DNA of 8,845 nt from an uncultured Veillonella sp. (GCA_900766125.1 CAAFUD010000135.1:1-8845); one strand, 5' to 3'; shown: positions 1 to 6,495, counted from the first letter of the stretch. The notes: generated from the sequence alone by a model not told the origin. Numbers and translations are program-made.

Positions 1-2
1 AC

Positions 3-37
3 AAAAAAGTCCCTGTAACGAAAAACGTTACAGGGAC
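3..37 (-). terminator. Intrinsic terminator of the T-box leader
   Basis: A perfect 12-bp stem (37-26 pairing with 20-9) with a 5-base loop is followed by six T residues (8-3) on the minus strand. It sits directly after the T-box sequence. This is the regulated terminator that forms when the tRNA is charged and the antiterminator fails to form. Confidence 0.93.
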
Positions 38-216
38 GAGTATACCCGCGGTTCCACCCTATTTGGCTTGCGCCCTCTTTTTTCTATGTTGGCCTTTACT
101 AACAGATACCTGCGTTCCTGCCAATGCTCTACAGCGCCTTCAACCAAATGTGAGCTTACACCATCCTCACTCGCTAGAGAGGTTTACTACTCTGCTTCAT
201 CGCATAGTTATTAACT
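3..216 (-). promoter_or_regulatory. T-box riboswitch leader, probably glycine-specific
   Basis: This is an untranslated leader that senses uncharged tRNA and controls a gene beyond the left edge of the window. The diagnostic T-box sequence AGGGTGGAACCGCGGG lies at 60-45 on the minus strand; its TGGA would pair with the tRNA NCCA end. It is followed by a strong terminator. Upstream is a recognisable Stem I. The AG-bulge region AGCGA (175-171) leads into a GTGAG/CTCAC helix (170-166 with 154-150) capped by a GGTG-containing distal loop. Below it, AACC (184-181) pairs with GGTT (145-142). The specifier loop has AGTAGTA on its 5' side (191-185) and GAAGGCG on its 3' side (141-135), closed by GCAG/CTGT. 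Reading GAA then codon then purine gives specifier GGC (138-136), glycine. A shift of one base would give GCG, alanine. The T-box identity is very secure; the amino acid is an inference from hand folding. Confidence 0.93.
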
Positions 217-222
217 ATGGTA

Positions 223-252
223 ATGTTAACAGTATCTCATATTAATTGTCAA
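223..252 (-). promoter_or_regulatory. Predicted promoter of the T-box leader
   Basis: A perfect -35 hexamer TTGACA (252-247) is followed after 18 bases by TAACAT (228-223), a 4/6 match to the -10 consensus. This would start transcription near position 216, just before Stem I. A perfect inverted repeat CATAGTTA-N-TAACTATG (203-219) straddles the predicted start. The -10 assignment is the weak part of the call. Confidence 0.6.
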
Positions 253-282
253 GTATATTTAAATCCAAGAATATAAATATTA

Positions 283-861
283 TCATTCTAAATAATTATT
301 AATATTATTGATAAACTCATCTGGATATAAAATCAAAAATTCATTACATAGCTGCAATGCTTGTACATAATTTCTAATATTAGATAATCTTTCTTTATCA
401 GATGGCCCTTTTTTTGCCAACCTAAATAATTCATCTGTAGTTTTTCTTAATCCTTCATTTTTTGTTATAGGATTAAATACTAAAATATAACGAATATATA
501 CAGAATTATTATCAATAAATTTAGAATTTAAAACGATCTTTTCAATAAATCTAATTGTATCTGAAATTTTAATTTTTAAACTTCTTTTTGTATTCTCTTT
601 GCAACAAGAAGAATTTTTAAATTCAATTAAATTTAAATCATTTTCATGTATAGAAATAGCATCTACACTTGAAAAATTTTCAAAACCATAGTTAGTACAA
701 TAACATTTTACTATGTCATCTAAACAAAATGCCTGTGCATCCGAAACACACCAATTATGGCTGTCAAAGCGTTGATTATTTGTGTCTTTTGATAATTCTG
801 TTACTGTTTTTCTAGTATTTATAAATTGTTCAAGGTAAGTTTGAATATCTGATAGGCTCAT
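283..861 (-). CDS. Hypothetical protein, possible PD-(D/E)xK-like nuclease partner of the upstream ATPase
   Basis: I do not recognise this 192-residue protein as a named family. It has no signal peptide or membrane segment. Residues 60-85 show an Asp at the end of one hydrophobic strand (D67 in SSVDAIS) and then E80-F81-K82 in a second hydrophobic strand (LNLIEFKNS). This D-x12-E-x-K arrangement is the active-site pattern of PD-(D/E)xK nucleases. It is followed by a helix (about 97-112) and a further hydrophobic strand (YILVFNP, 125-131), as in that fold. Seven cysteines (38, 46, 53, 55, 86, 87, 172) are notable for a protein this small. The ATG is preceded by GGTGA with a 6-base spacer, which supports the start. 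The gene begins 19 bases after the ATPase stop, so the two are almost certainly co-transcribed. Its strong AT bias matches the ATPase gene and not the other neighbours. The nuclease assignment is inference from a short motif; the gene call itself is firm. Confidence 0.82.
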   Translation of the reverse strand: MSLSDIQTYLEQFINTRKTVTELSKDTNNQRFDSHNWCVSDAQAFCLDDIVKCYCTNYGFENFSSVDAISIHENDLNLIEFKNSSCCKENTKRSLKIKISDTIRFIEKIVLNSKFIDNNSVYIRYILVFNPITKNEGLRKTTDELFRLAKKGPSDKERLSNIRNYVQALQLCNEFLILYPDEFINNINNYLE

Positions 862-880
862 AACAATTCACCGTTTCTAC

Positions 881-2161
881 TCAATCCTCATTATTATCAA
901 CTAAAGAGTCTTCGATATCATTTAATAGAAAAAAGGCCTTAGCCATTTTATCATAAATTAACGATGTATCCTTCACCTCTTCAAACGTAACTTGTAAATG
1001 CTCATTTTCTAAAGCCAAATAATATTTACACTTATCATTAAGATAATATTTTCTAGAGAAAACTTCTATTGCACGTAAAAAGAATGGGCTATGTGTAGTT
1101 AATAGAATAGTCAAGTCAAAATATTTTTGTAAAAGTACTAATAATTCTGCATAAACTATTTGCCATTCTGGATGAAGGTGAATTTCGGGCTCATCTAATA
1201 TAAGAATATCTCTATTGATTATTAAATTATCTGTTATTAACTTTTTAATAATTAAAAACGACTTTAATCCTGTTGATAAATTTGAAACATTTATACCATT
1301 TGGATATTCTTTATTTTCTAAAGTATAGTTACCATCTTTATTTGGAATGAGTTGACCATTTATAACTAAATTTATCTTTTCTTCTATCTCTTTATATTTA
1401 TCTTTAGCTAAAATCTGTTCAATTATTTCATTATTTTCTTTAGAATGTAACAGCTTATTAAGACAATTATTTATTTCATTACGACCTTTTAAATTACGGT
1501 GATATGTATCTAGTGGAGAATCTATTATGTAAGGATCATCAACATATATAGCTTTATTTATAAGCTTTATATTATCCTCAACAAAACTACATTCATTCTC
1601 AATAAATTCAACTTTAATATCATTATCTTTAATATTTAAATTTACTAGAGCAGGATCAATATTAGTCATATTATTAATTTGGTTATCAAAAATATCATTA
1701 AAATACTTTGTAACTATTTCTGCTTTTATACGGTTAGTGGCTAGTCTATTTATTTCTTCTGATGAAGAGTCAAATATTTCCTTAATATCTTTTAATGTTA
1801 ATTTTAACTTATCAGATTGTGAGAATAAATTTAACCACTCTTCAATATCTTCTGGAGTATAACATGTTTTACGTTTTTCTCTTTTAAACATATCTAAAAC
1901 ATATGGACTATCTAGAAGAGATAAAATTGATTTTTCATCAGATTGATATAATGAAAGAGCTTTAAACACTCTTGCAATAATCGCTTCATTTTTATATTGT
2001 TCTATAGATTTATTAATATTATTAAACTTAGAAAATAAAGCAAATAACACTTTGCCAACAGTACTCTTCCCAGTATTATTATTACCTGCTATTACAGTGA
2101 TTCCATTAAACTCAAAAGTAGCAGATTTTATTTTGCCAATATTATTAATTTTTAGTTGCAT
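881..2161 (-). CDS. ABC/SMC-like AAA family ATPase, putative defence-associated
   Basis: This is a cytoplasmic ATPase of about 426 residues of the kind grouped as AAA_15/AAA_21 or OLD-like ATPases. The N-terminus is the usual strand plus Walker A (GNNNTGKST, residues 26-34). An ABC-like signature (NLSTGLKS, about 294-301), Walker B (ILILDEPE, about 319-326, followed by HLHP) and an H-switch (TTHS, about 355-358) lie near the C-terminus. The intervening 250 residues are helical and charged. The chain ends about 70 residues after the H-switch, so there is no TOPRIM nuclease domain as in OLD proteins. The frame is open from a GTG at 2173, but I place the start at the ATG at 2161. GGAG lies 6 bases before that ATG, and the GTG falls inside this Shine-Dalgarno region. 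The gene is very AT-rich: a hand count of 1561-1620 gives 13 G+C in 60. With the small downstream gene it forms a two-gene cassette, suggesting a sensor or motor ATPase working with an effector. The function is inferred from layout, not demonstrated. Confidence 0.88.
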   Translation of the reverse strand: MQLKINNIGKIKSATFEFNGITVIAGNNNTGKSTVGKVLFALFSKFNNINKSIEQYKNEAIIARVFKALSLYQSDEKSILSLLDSPYVLDMFKREKRKTCYTPEDIEEWLNLFSQSDKLKLTLKDIKEIFDSSSEEINRLATNRIKAEIVTKYFNDIFDNQINNMTNIDPALVNLNIKDNDIKVEFIENECSFVEDNIKLINKAIYVDDPYIIDSPLDTYHRNLKGRNEINNCLNKLLHSKENNEIIEQILAKDKYKEIEEKINLVINGQLIPNKDGNYTLENKEYPNGINVSNLSTGLKSFLIIKKLITDNLIINRDILILDEPEIHLHPEWQIVYAELLVLLQKYFDLTILLTTHSPFFLRAIEVFSRKYYLNDKCKYYLALENEHLQVTFEEVKDTSLIYDKMAKAFFLLNDIEDSLVDNNED

Positions 2162-2202
2162 TTCCTTCTCCACTACGCTAATTAATATATATATTTATCT
2201 AT

Positions 2203-2231
2203 ATCATCTTTCAAATAATAATATCTGTCAA
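2203..2231 (-). promoter_or_regulatory. Predicted promoter of the ATPase-nuclease cassette
   Basis: A perfect -35 TTGACA (2231-2226) is followed after 17 bases by GATGAT (2208-2203), a 4/6 match to the -10 consensus, within an AT-rich stretch. It lies about 40 bases upstream of the ATPase start codon, so the cassette can be expressed independently of the amidohydrolase unit before it. I see no convincing intrinsic terminator between that unit and this promoter, only an all-AT weak hairpin near 2258-2275. Confidence 0.62.
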
Positions 2232-2282
2232 GAGAACATGTTAAATTTCTATCAAGCATATAATTGATTATATATACTATTT

Positions 2283-3593
2283 TTATTCACCCTTAGCGAT
2301 ACGATCTAAGATTTCAATATAGCTTTGTTTATTTAATGCTGGCGTAAAGTTGTCTAATACATCTTTAGCACCTGCTGCGTCATCGTATAGTAAGTCTACT
2401 ATTGTCATAGCCAAGGCTTGTGCTGTTTTAATGTACGCTACATCAGGTACAGAGATTTCATATTCTGCACTATGTAATACACCACTGATACAGCCAACCC
2501 ATGGGTGGATAACTGGCATCAAGTGAGATACGTCCCCCATATCTGTACTAGCTGTAATATGTGGACCTTGGTATACATTGGCTTCACCAAAGATAGGATT
2601 TGAATTTTCTCGCAATAGAGCATTCATACGTTCATCATTACGCATCGGCAAATAGCCTGGTAGGTCCTTGATAACACATGTGGCCCCTACTGCATCGCCA
2701 CCGGCTTTTAAAGCCCGGTTTACACGATGATTACCATCTACAATAGCTTCAATATTAGAAGCACGCACATAACTTTCAACTTGAACATAGTCAGGTACAC
2801 AGTTTACCAATGTACCGCCTTGATTAATGATGGGATGGAATCTGAAATAATCGCTTTCTTTGAAAGTTTCGCGAATGGAGTTAACCCCCATAACTCCCAT
2901 TAAAGCAGCATTAAGAGCATTAATGCCTTCATGCGGTGCTTGAGCCGCATGGGCTACCTTGCCGTGATATTCAATCAGTTTAGATACGAAACCATTAGAG
3001 GTACTACCTAGCCCCATTTCACCAGCTGGAGTTTTGGCAGTCTCCACATGCATTTGCATAGCCATATCGATATCGTCGAAAGCACCTTCATAGATGAGCT
3101 GTTGTTTACCGCCCATATACTTGAGTTTTCCTTGTTCACGCAATTTATTGCGGTAATCAATTTCAATCATTTCTTCTGCAGGAACAGCAAATAATACGAC
3201 ATCGCCTGCTAATTCATCCATCACGGCTTGTAAGCCCATAGCGACAGCAAACATATTCGTAATTTGTACATTATGTCCACAGCAATGAGCAGCGCCTGTT
3301 AAATCATCGGCACGAGGATGGCGAGGACATAGAATGGCGTCTAATTCCCCAACCATGGCAACCGTATATTTACTATCTCGGCCTTTCATTCTACCCTTTA
3401 CACCTGTCAGTGCATGGCCAGTAGTATAAGAAATGCCAAGTTTATCAAACATATCTTGAACCTTTTTAGAGGTTTTGACCTCTTTAAAACCTAACTCAGG
3501 TTCAGCCATAATAGATTCAGCAAGTTCTCGTAAACGCGGTTGTGCATCAACAATAGCTTTACAAACACGTTGTTTTACTTCTTCCTTTGTCAT
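2283..3593 (-). CDS. M20D-family metal-dependent amidohydrolase (AbgB-like)
   Basis: This 436-residue cytoplasmic hydrolase cleaves an amide bond in a small N-acyl or amide-linked compound, judging by its family (peptidase M20, subfamily D: aminoacylases, hippurate hydrolases, AbgA/AbgB). The family's motifs appear in order: EPELGFKE (31-38), GELDAI (82-87), CCGHN (104-108, supplying Cys and His metal ligands), PAEE (138-141, general-base and ligand glutamates), MHVE (181-184), HAA (215-217) in the dimerisation lid, STDMGDVS (349-356) and LHSAEYE (373-379, the last metal-binding His). The STDMGDVS form is closer to AbgB-type proteins than to classical hippuricases. Length is normal and no key residue is missing. 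The Shine-Dalgarno AAGGAG sits 11 bases before the ATG, slightly far. It follows two membrane-protein genes in the same direction, so it probably acts on what they transport. The exact substrate cannot be read from sequence. Confidence 0.9.
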   Translation of the reverse strand: MTKEEVKQRVCKAIVDAQPRLRELAESIMAEPELGFKEVKTSKKVQDMFDKLGISYTTGHALTGVKGRMKGRDSKYTVAMVGELDAILCPRHPRADDLTGAAHCCGHNVQITNMFAVAMGLQAVMDELAGDVVLFAVPAEEMIEIDYRNKLREQGKLKYMGGKQQLIYEGAFDDIDMAMQMHVETAKTPAGEMGLGSTSNGFVSKLIEYHGKVAHAAQAPHEGINALNAALMGVMGVNSIRETFKESDYFRFHPIINQGGTLVNCVPDYVQVESYVRASNIEAIVDGNHRVNRALKAGGDAVGATCVIKDLPGYLPMRNDERMNALLRENSNPIFGEANVYQGPHITASTDMGDVSHLMPVIHPWVGCISGVLHSAEYEISVPDVAYIKTAQALAMTIVDLLYDDAAGAKDVLDNFTPALNKQSYIEILDRIAKGE

Positions 3594-3615
3594 AAAAAGA
3601 ACATCTCCTTTTAAA

Positions 3616-3641
3616 ATCGACCGTACTTAGATACGGTCGAT
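3616..3641. repeat. Perfect 10-bp inverted repeat between the transporter genes and the amidohydrolase
   Basis: ATCGACCGTA and TACGGTCGAT are separated by 6 bases. Read on the minus strand the hairpin ends six bases before the amidohydrolase Shine-Dalgarno (3610-3605) and is followed by only four T residues. Read on the plus strand it is followed by AATTTTTT, a better terminator tail, but no plus-strand gene lies there. It could be a partial terminator or attenuator, an mRNA-stabilising hairpin, or an operator. It is GC-rich within a very AT-rich spacer of 112 bases, which otherwise holds no feature I can support. Confidence 0.7.
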
Positions 3642-3705
3642 AATTTTTTAACAAAGCATATTTATTTACTACTATAATATGAATAACTATATGCTAAAAC
3701 CACTA

Positions 3706-4167
3706 TTAAATTAAACCTTCTAAATGAAGCATAATTTGTGCCAAAGCACTAGCACATATAAATGTACCTGCTGTAACAGCTAGTGCTACAGGAATAATTC
3801 TCCATGATAATCGACGAAATGCTGCTAAGTCTTTACCTAAAGATAAACCTGCATAGGCTAATACAGGTGTTGTAGTAGCTAAAAATGTAACTTGACTTGT
3901 TTTAGCTATAATCCATTCTTGTCCTGGCATAATAGGTAAAGATGCAATAACACCAACCAAAGACACCCAGAATACCATAGGTAATTTATTTGCATATGGC
4001 AAATGAGAAATAATGCCGCCAATAGTCGCAAGAATAGCCATAATAGCAACACCGATTAAACTATCACTAAAAAGATGCTTTCCATCCATTACATTACCTA
4101 CAGCAGTAATAATTGCAGCAATACAGATGACAATAATAAATTGTGTAATTTGTTCACTCTTACTCAT
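3706..4167 (-). CDS. Small integral membrane protein, probable second subunit of a DUF3100-type transporter
   Basis: This 153-residue protein has about five hydrophobic segments (roughly residues 6-26, 34-55, 64-80, 92-107 and 123-147). The segment TTPVLAYAGLSLGKDL, followed by a basic loop and a last hydrophobic helix, resembles the C-terminal part of secondary carrier folds such as DUF340 and YeiH-type families. That is a likeness by eye, not an established match. Its ATG overlaps the end of the preceding membrane-protein gene by 8 bases (ATGAGTAA). AGGAGG lies 9 bases before the start, inside the upstream gene, which indicates tight translational coupling. The two proteins together total about 420 residues, a typical size for one carrier, so they may be two parts of one transporter. 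The gene is real; the transport role is inferred from hydrophobicity and context. Confidence 0.82.
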   Translation of the reverse strand: MSKSEQITQFIIVICIAAIITAVGNVMDGKHLFSDSLIGVAIMAILATIGGIISHLPYANKLPMVFWVSLVGVIASLPIMPGQEWIIAKTSQVTFLATTTPVLAYAGLSLGKDLAAFRRLSWRIIPVALAVTAGTFICASALAQIMLHLEGLI

Positions 4168-4963
4168 GATGTACTGCCTCCTCTGCTAAATCTTGTTCAC
4201 GTGTACGACCAGTAAAGAAATTATATGTTTTTTCCATTATTGGCAAGGATACAAATAAACCAAAATAAACACCAAGAACAGTAGTTAATAGATTAGCCGC
4301 TCCCGATAAAGCCATAATTTGTTGTTCATACTCCGGATATACTGCAACGATTGGTGCTGTAGCTGCTGCCATCATACTCGCACTACCAACACCAGCCCCC
4401 ATTGCCAAAGCTAATGGATGGAATAATCCAGATGAAGCTAAAATCCCAGATAATACAGAAGCCCACATTGCACCAATGAGAACACCACAAATGTACATCC
4501 CCATAACGCCACGACCTTCTGGTGAGCTAAATCCATATTTATCTATGATGATAGCTACATTCGGTTCTCTATCTACAGAGTAGCAAGCACCTACAGCTTC
4601 ACGCCCCATTTTTACAAATAACGCAACCGGTAATCCGAAAACAATCGTACCTAAGAAATGACCTAGTTCCTGTAATAATAAAGCCCAACCTGCACTTGTA
4701 AGAATTCCTAAATTTGGACCAATACCAAGTCCTACTTTTACCATCAAGATCATAACTGCTATGCCAATATAATCAGCAGATTTTTCCATTTGTTGAACAG
4801 TAAGAATCTTAAACTTAGGAATAGAAATTAAGAGACCAAGAATCAAAGTGTACAATAACGGTAATAAAACAATAGGTCCTAATTTCTGGATGCCAATGAA
4901 TTCAGCCACGACTGTAAGAACCAGTGTGAGAAAGTGAATTTTGAGATTCCCCAAAAGTTCCAT
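4160..4963 (-). CDS. DUF3100-like multi-pass membrane protein, putative transporter
   Basis: This 267-residue protein has roughly seven membrane segments (about residues 10-27, 30-48, 63-85, 88-115, 150-178, 182-208 and 215-245) and a polar C-terminal tail ending in HHE. Two conserved-looking stretches stand out: REPNVAIIIDKYGFSSPEGRG (132-152) between helices, and the small-residue stretch GAGVGSASMMAAATAPI (189-205). The latter has the look of a broken helix in carrier binding sites. I recognise it as DUF3100-like from these features, with moderate certainty. The start is well supported: AGGAGG sits 5 bases before the ATG. It is the first gene of a unit with the small membrane protein and an M20 amidohydrolase, which suggests uptake of the compound the hydrolase then cleaves. 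Export remains possible. Confidence 0.85.
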   Translation of the reverse strand: MELLGNLKIHFLTLVLTVVAEFIGIQKLGPIVLLPLLYTLILGLLISIPKFKILTVQQMEKSADYIGIAVMILMVKVGLGIGPNLGILTSAGWALLLQELGHFLGTIVFGLPVALFVKMGREAVGACYSVDREPNVAIIIDKYGFSSPEGRGVMGMYICGVLIGAMWASVLSGILASSGLFHPLALAMGAGVGSASMMAAATAPIVAVYPEYEQQIMALSGAANLLTTVLGVYFGLFVSLPIMEKTYNFFTGRTREQDLAEEAVHHE

Positions 4964-5002
4964 AATAACCTCCTATAAATAACTAAATACCACTACGATT
5001 TT

Positions 5003-5031
5003 ATTATAATATATTCTCTCATCAGAATAAA
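5003..5031 (-). promoter_or_regulatory. Predicted promoter of the membrane protein and amidohydrolase unit
   Basis: A perfect TATAAT (5008-5003) lies 40 bases before the first gene's start. The best -35 at 17-base spacing is TTTATT (5031-5026), only 3/6. A strong -10 with a poor -35 is typical of a promoter needing an activator, and a perfect palindrome lies directly upstream. Confidence 0.55.
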
Positions 5032-5040
5032 TAAATCATA

Positions 5041-5054
5041 ATATGTATACATAT
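5041..5054. promoter_or_regulatory. Perfect 14-bp palindrome, candidate operator
   Basis: ATATGTATACATAT is its own reverse complement. Its centre lies about 40 bases upstream of the TATAAT box, just behind the weak -35, a usual position for an activator site. GTATAC-centred palindromes are seen for some GntR/FadR-type regulators, but I cannot name the protein and no regulator gene is in the window. AT-rich DNA yields some palindromes by chance. Confidence 0.45.
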
Positions 5055-5086
5055 CAATGTAATGCTATTAGATTAATGACATACCA

Positions 5087-5133
5087 ATAAAAAAGATAAA
5101 AGTACACCAAATAATCATGATGTACCTTTATCT
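5087..5133 (-). terminator. Intrinsic terminator after larA
   Basis: A 15-bp stem (5133-5119 pairing with 5108-5094) contains two G-T wobble pairs and a 10-base loop, followed on the minus strand by a run of T residues. It begins 30 bases after the larA stop codon and separates the lar operon from the downstream transport and amidohydrolase unit. The remaining 199-base spacer holds the palindrome and promoter listed separately. Confidence 0.88.
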
Positions 5134-5162
5134 GTTTATATTAACTTTTAAAATATAACGTA

Positions 5163-6440
5163 TTACGCTTTCACCACAACAGATACGCCATCAGGAATAA
5201 CTGTAATGCTTGCATCTTTACCTTTTAATTCTAAAGCTTTGTTCAATGCTTCATCAAATGTGCTAGCATGTTGCAAATGCATGTCTGTAAGCATCTTAGG
5301 ATCGCATTGGTCTGTTACAACAATAACTGTAAATTGATCTAGGATACGAGCCAAGATTTGCATTTCCCATTGATCTGGAATTGTTTCATTACGAGGGACC
5401 TTAGCAATGCGGTCTAGTAATTCACGAGGTGTTTTGGCATTTTTAAGGTTTTCATAAAGAGATTCTCCACCATGACCATCATTACAAGCAGCAATCATGA
5501 TGATAACACCATCTTTTTTACAAGATGCTTCGGCAGCGGTCATGCCTTTTACAGCTTGATATACGTTTTGGTCTAATGGATACCCACCATTTGTAGTGAT
5601 AACGATGTCTGATGGTACAGCTTTCACACTAGCTAGTTCAGATACAAAAGCACAGCCTGTTTCATGAGCTTGTTCCATATCACCAGCAAAGGCATTGATA
5701 ATATGTTTTTCCGCATCGATGACAACATTTAAAATAAATGCTAATTTCGCAGTACGTCCAGCGTATACCATATCCTTATGAATTGGATTATTCTCGATGA
5801 TACCTGTACGAGCATATGGGCTGTTAATAAATTCAGCACAGTGATTTGCCATTACAGTCACTTCCGAAGCAATGCCTGGCAATACGCTTTTTCTACCGCC
5901 TGAGAAACCAGCAAAGAAATGTGGTTCAATGAAACCTTCAGAAATTAATAACTCCGTTTCTACAGCTAGTTTATTGATGATGCAGTCCCCACCGGAAGGC
6001 AATACGCCTATTTTAGTCATTTGACTAGCATCACCAGAGATATGGTTTACAATCTTTTCATTGGCTACGATTTCAGGACCAAATTTATCTACCATTTCTT
6101 CATGCGTAGTAGGTCGATGGAAACCAGTTGCTAGTAAAATAGTAATATCAATGGATGGATTAGCTTCACGAATACGGCGAAGTAGAATTGGCATCGTAAT
6201 TTTACTAGGCACTGGACGCGTATGGTCACTTGTGATGATGACCATGTTGGATTTACCCTTAACCAATTCTTCCAAGCGTTGGCTACCGATAGGATTATCT
6301 AGCGCATGTTCTACCAATGCCTCTTGTGAAAGTTCAGCCTTATAGGAATGGGCTTTAGATTCTAATACACCTACTATATTTTAATCAGGAATATTGATAT
6401 CTACAAATCCTTTTGCATAGGGTACATTAAATGTTTTCAT
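5163..6440 (-). pseudogene. larA: Lactate racemase LarA, interrupted by an in-frame stop at codon 20
   Basis: LarA interconverts D- and L-lactate using a nickel-pincer nucleotide tethered to a lysine. Starting at the ATG at 6440 (AAGGAG 8 bases upstream), the frame reads MKTFNVPYAKGFVDINIPD, then TAA (6383-6381), then continues in the same frame with NIVGVLESKAH into the conserved body. The full span is 425 codons, close to the 424 residues I recall for Lactiplantibacillus LarA. Counted from that ATG, catalytic and cofactor residues fall at D72, R75, H108, H174, K184 (cofactor tether, in FSGGRKSVLPG), H200, Q295 and W358, the same positions as in that enzyme. The body therefore shows no sign of decay beyond the stop. 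Relatives have an acidic codon there (DEN), so a single GAA-to-TAA change explains it. The uninterrupted part runs 5163-6317 from a TTG codon at 42 with a poorly placed AGAGG, and would lack 41 N-terminal residues. It follows larC by 55 bases. Confidence 0.85.
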
Positions 6441-6495
6441 GGGAATCACTCCTTAACTTAACACTAACAAACTATAAATAACCCGCTACGACAAA

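Noticed and set aside
63..245. Plus-strand open frame of 60 codons
   Set aside because: It lies antisense to the T-box leader, whose RNA structure fully explains the sequence, and it has no convincing ribosome binding site.
881..2161. ATPase as a classical OLD-family nuclease or Gabija GajA
   Set aside because: The chain ends about 70 residues after the H-switch, leaving no room for a TOPRIM domain, and no UvrD-like GajB helicase gene is adjacent.
2052..2267. Plus-strand open frame with hydrophobic residues, possible small membrane protein or toxin
   Set aside because: Most of it is antisense to the Walker A region of the ATPase gene, and the rest runs through the cassette's promoter region. 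The hydrophobicity follows from the AT-rich opposite strand.
2258..2275. AT-only inverted repeat after the amidohydrolase gene as a terminator
   Set aside because: The stem is only A-T pairs, has a 2-base loop and is not followed by a T run on the minus strand.
6061..6345. Plus-strand open frame opposite larA
   Set aside because: It is antisense to highly conserved LarA coding sequence and resembles no protein family.
6384..6440. The 19-codon frame before larA as a true regulatory leader peptide
   Set aside because: The peptide and the codons after the stop together match the normal LarA N-terminus in frame and length, so a nonsense mutation is the simpler explanation.
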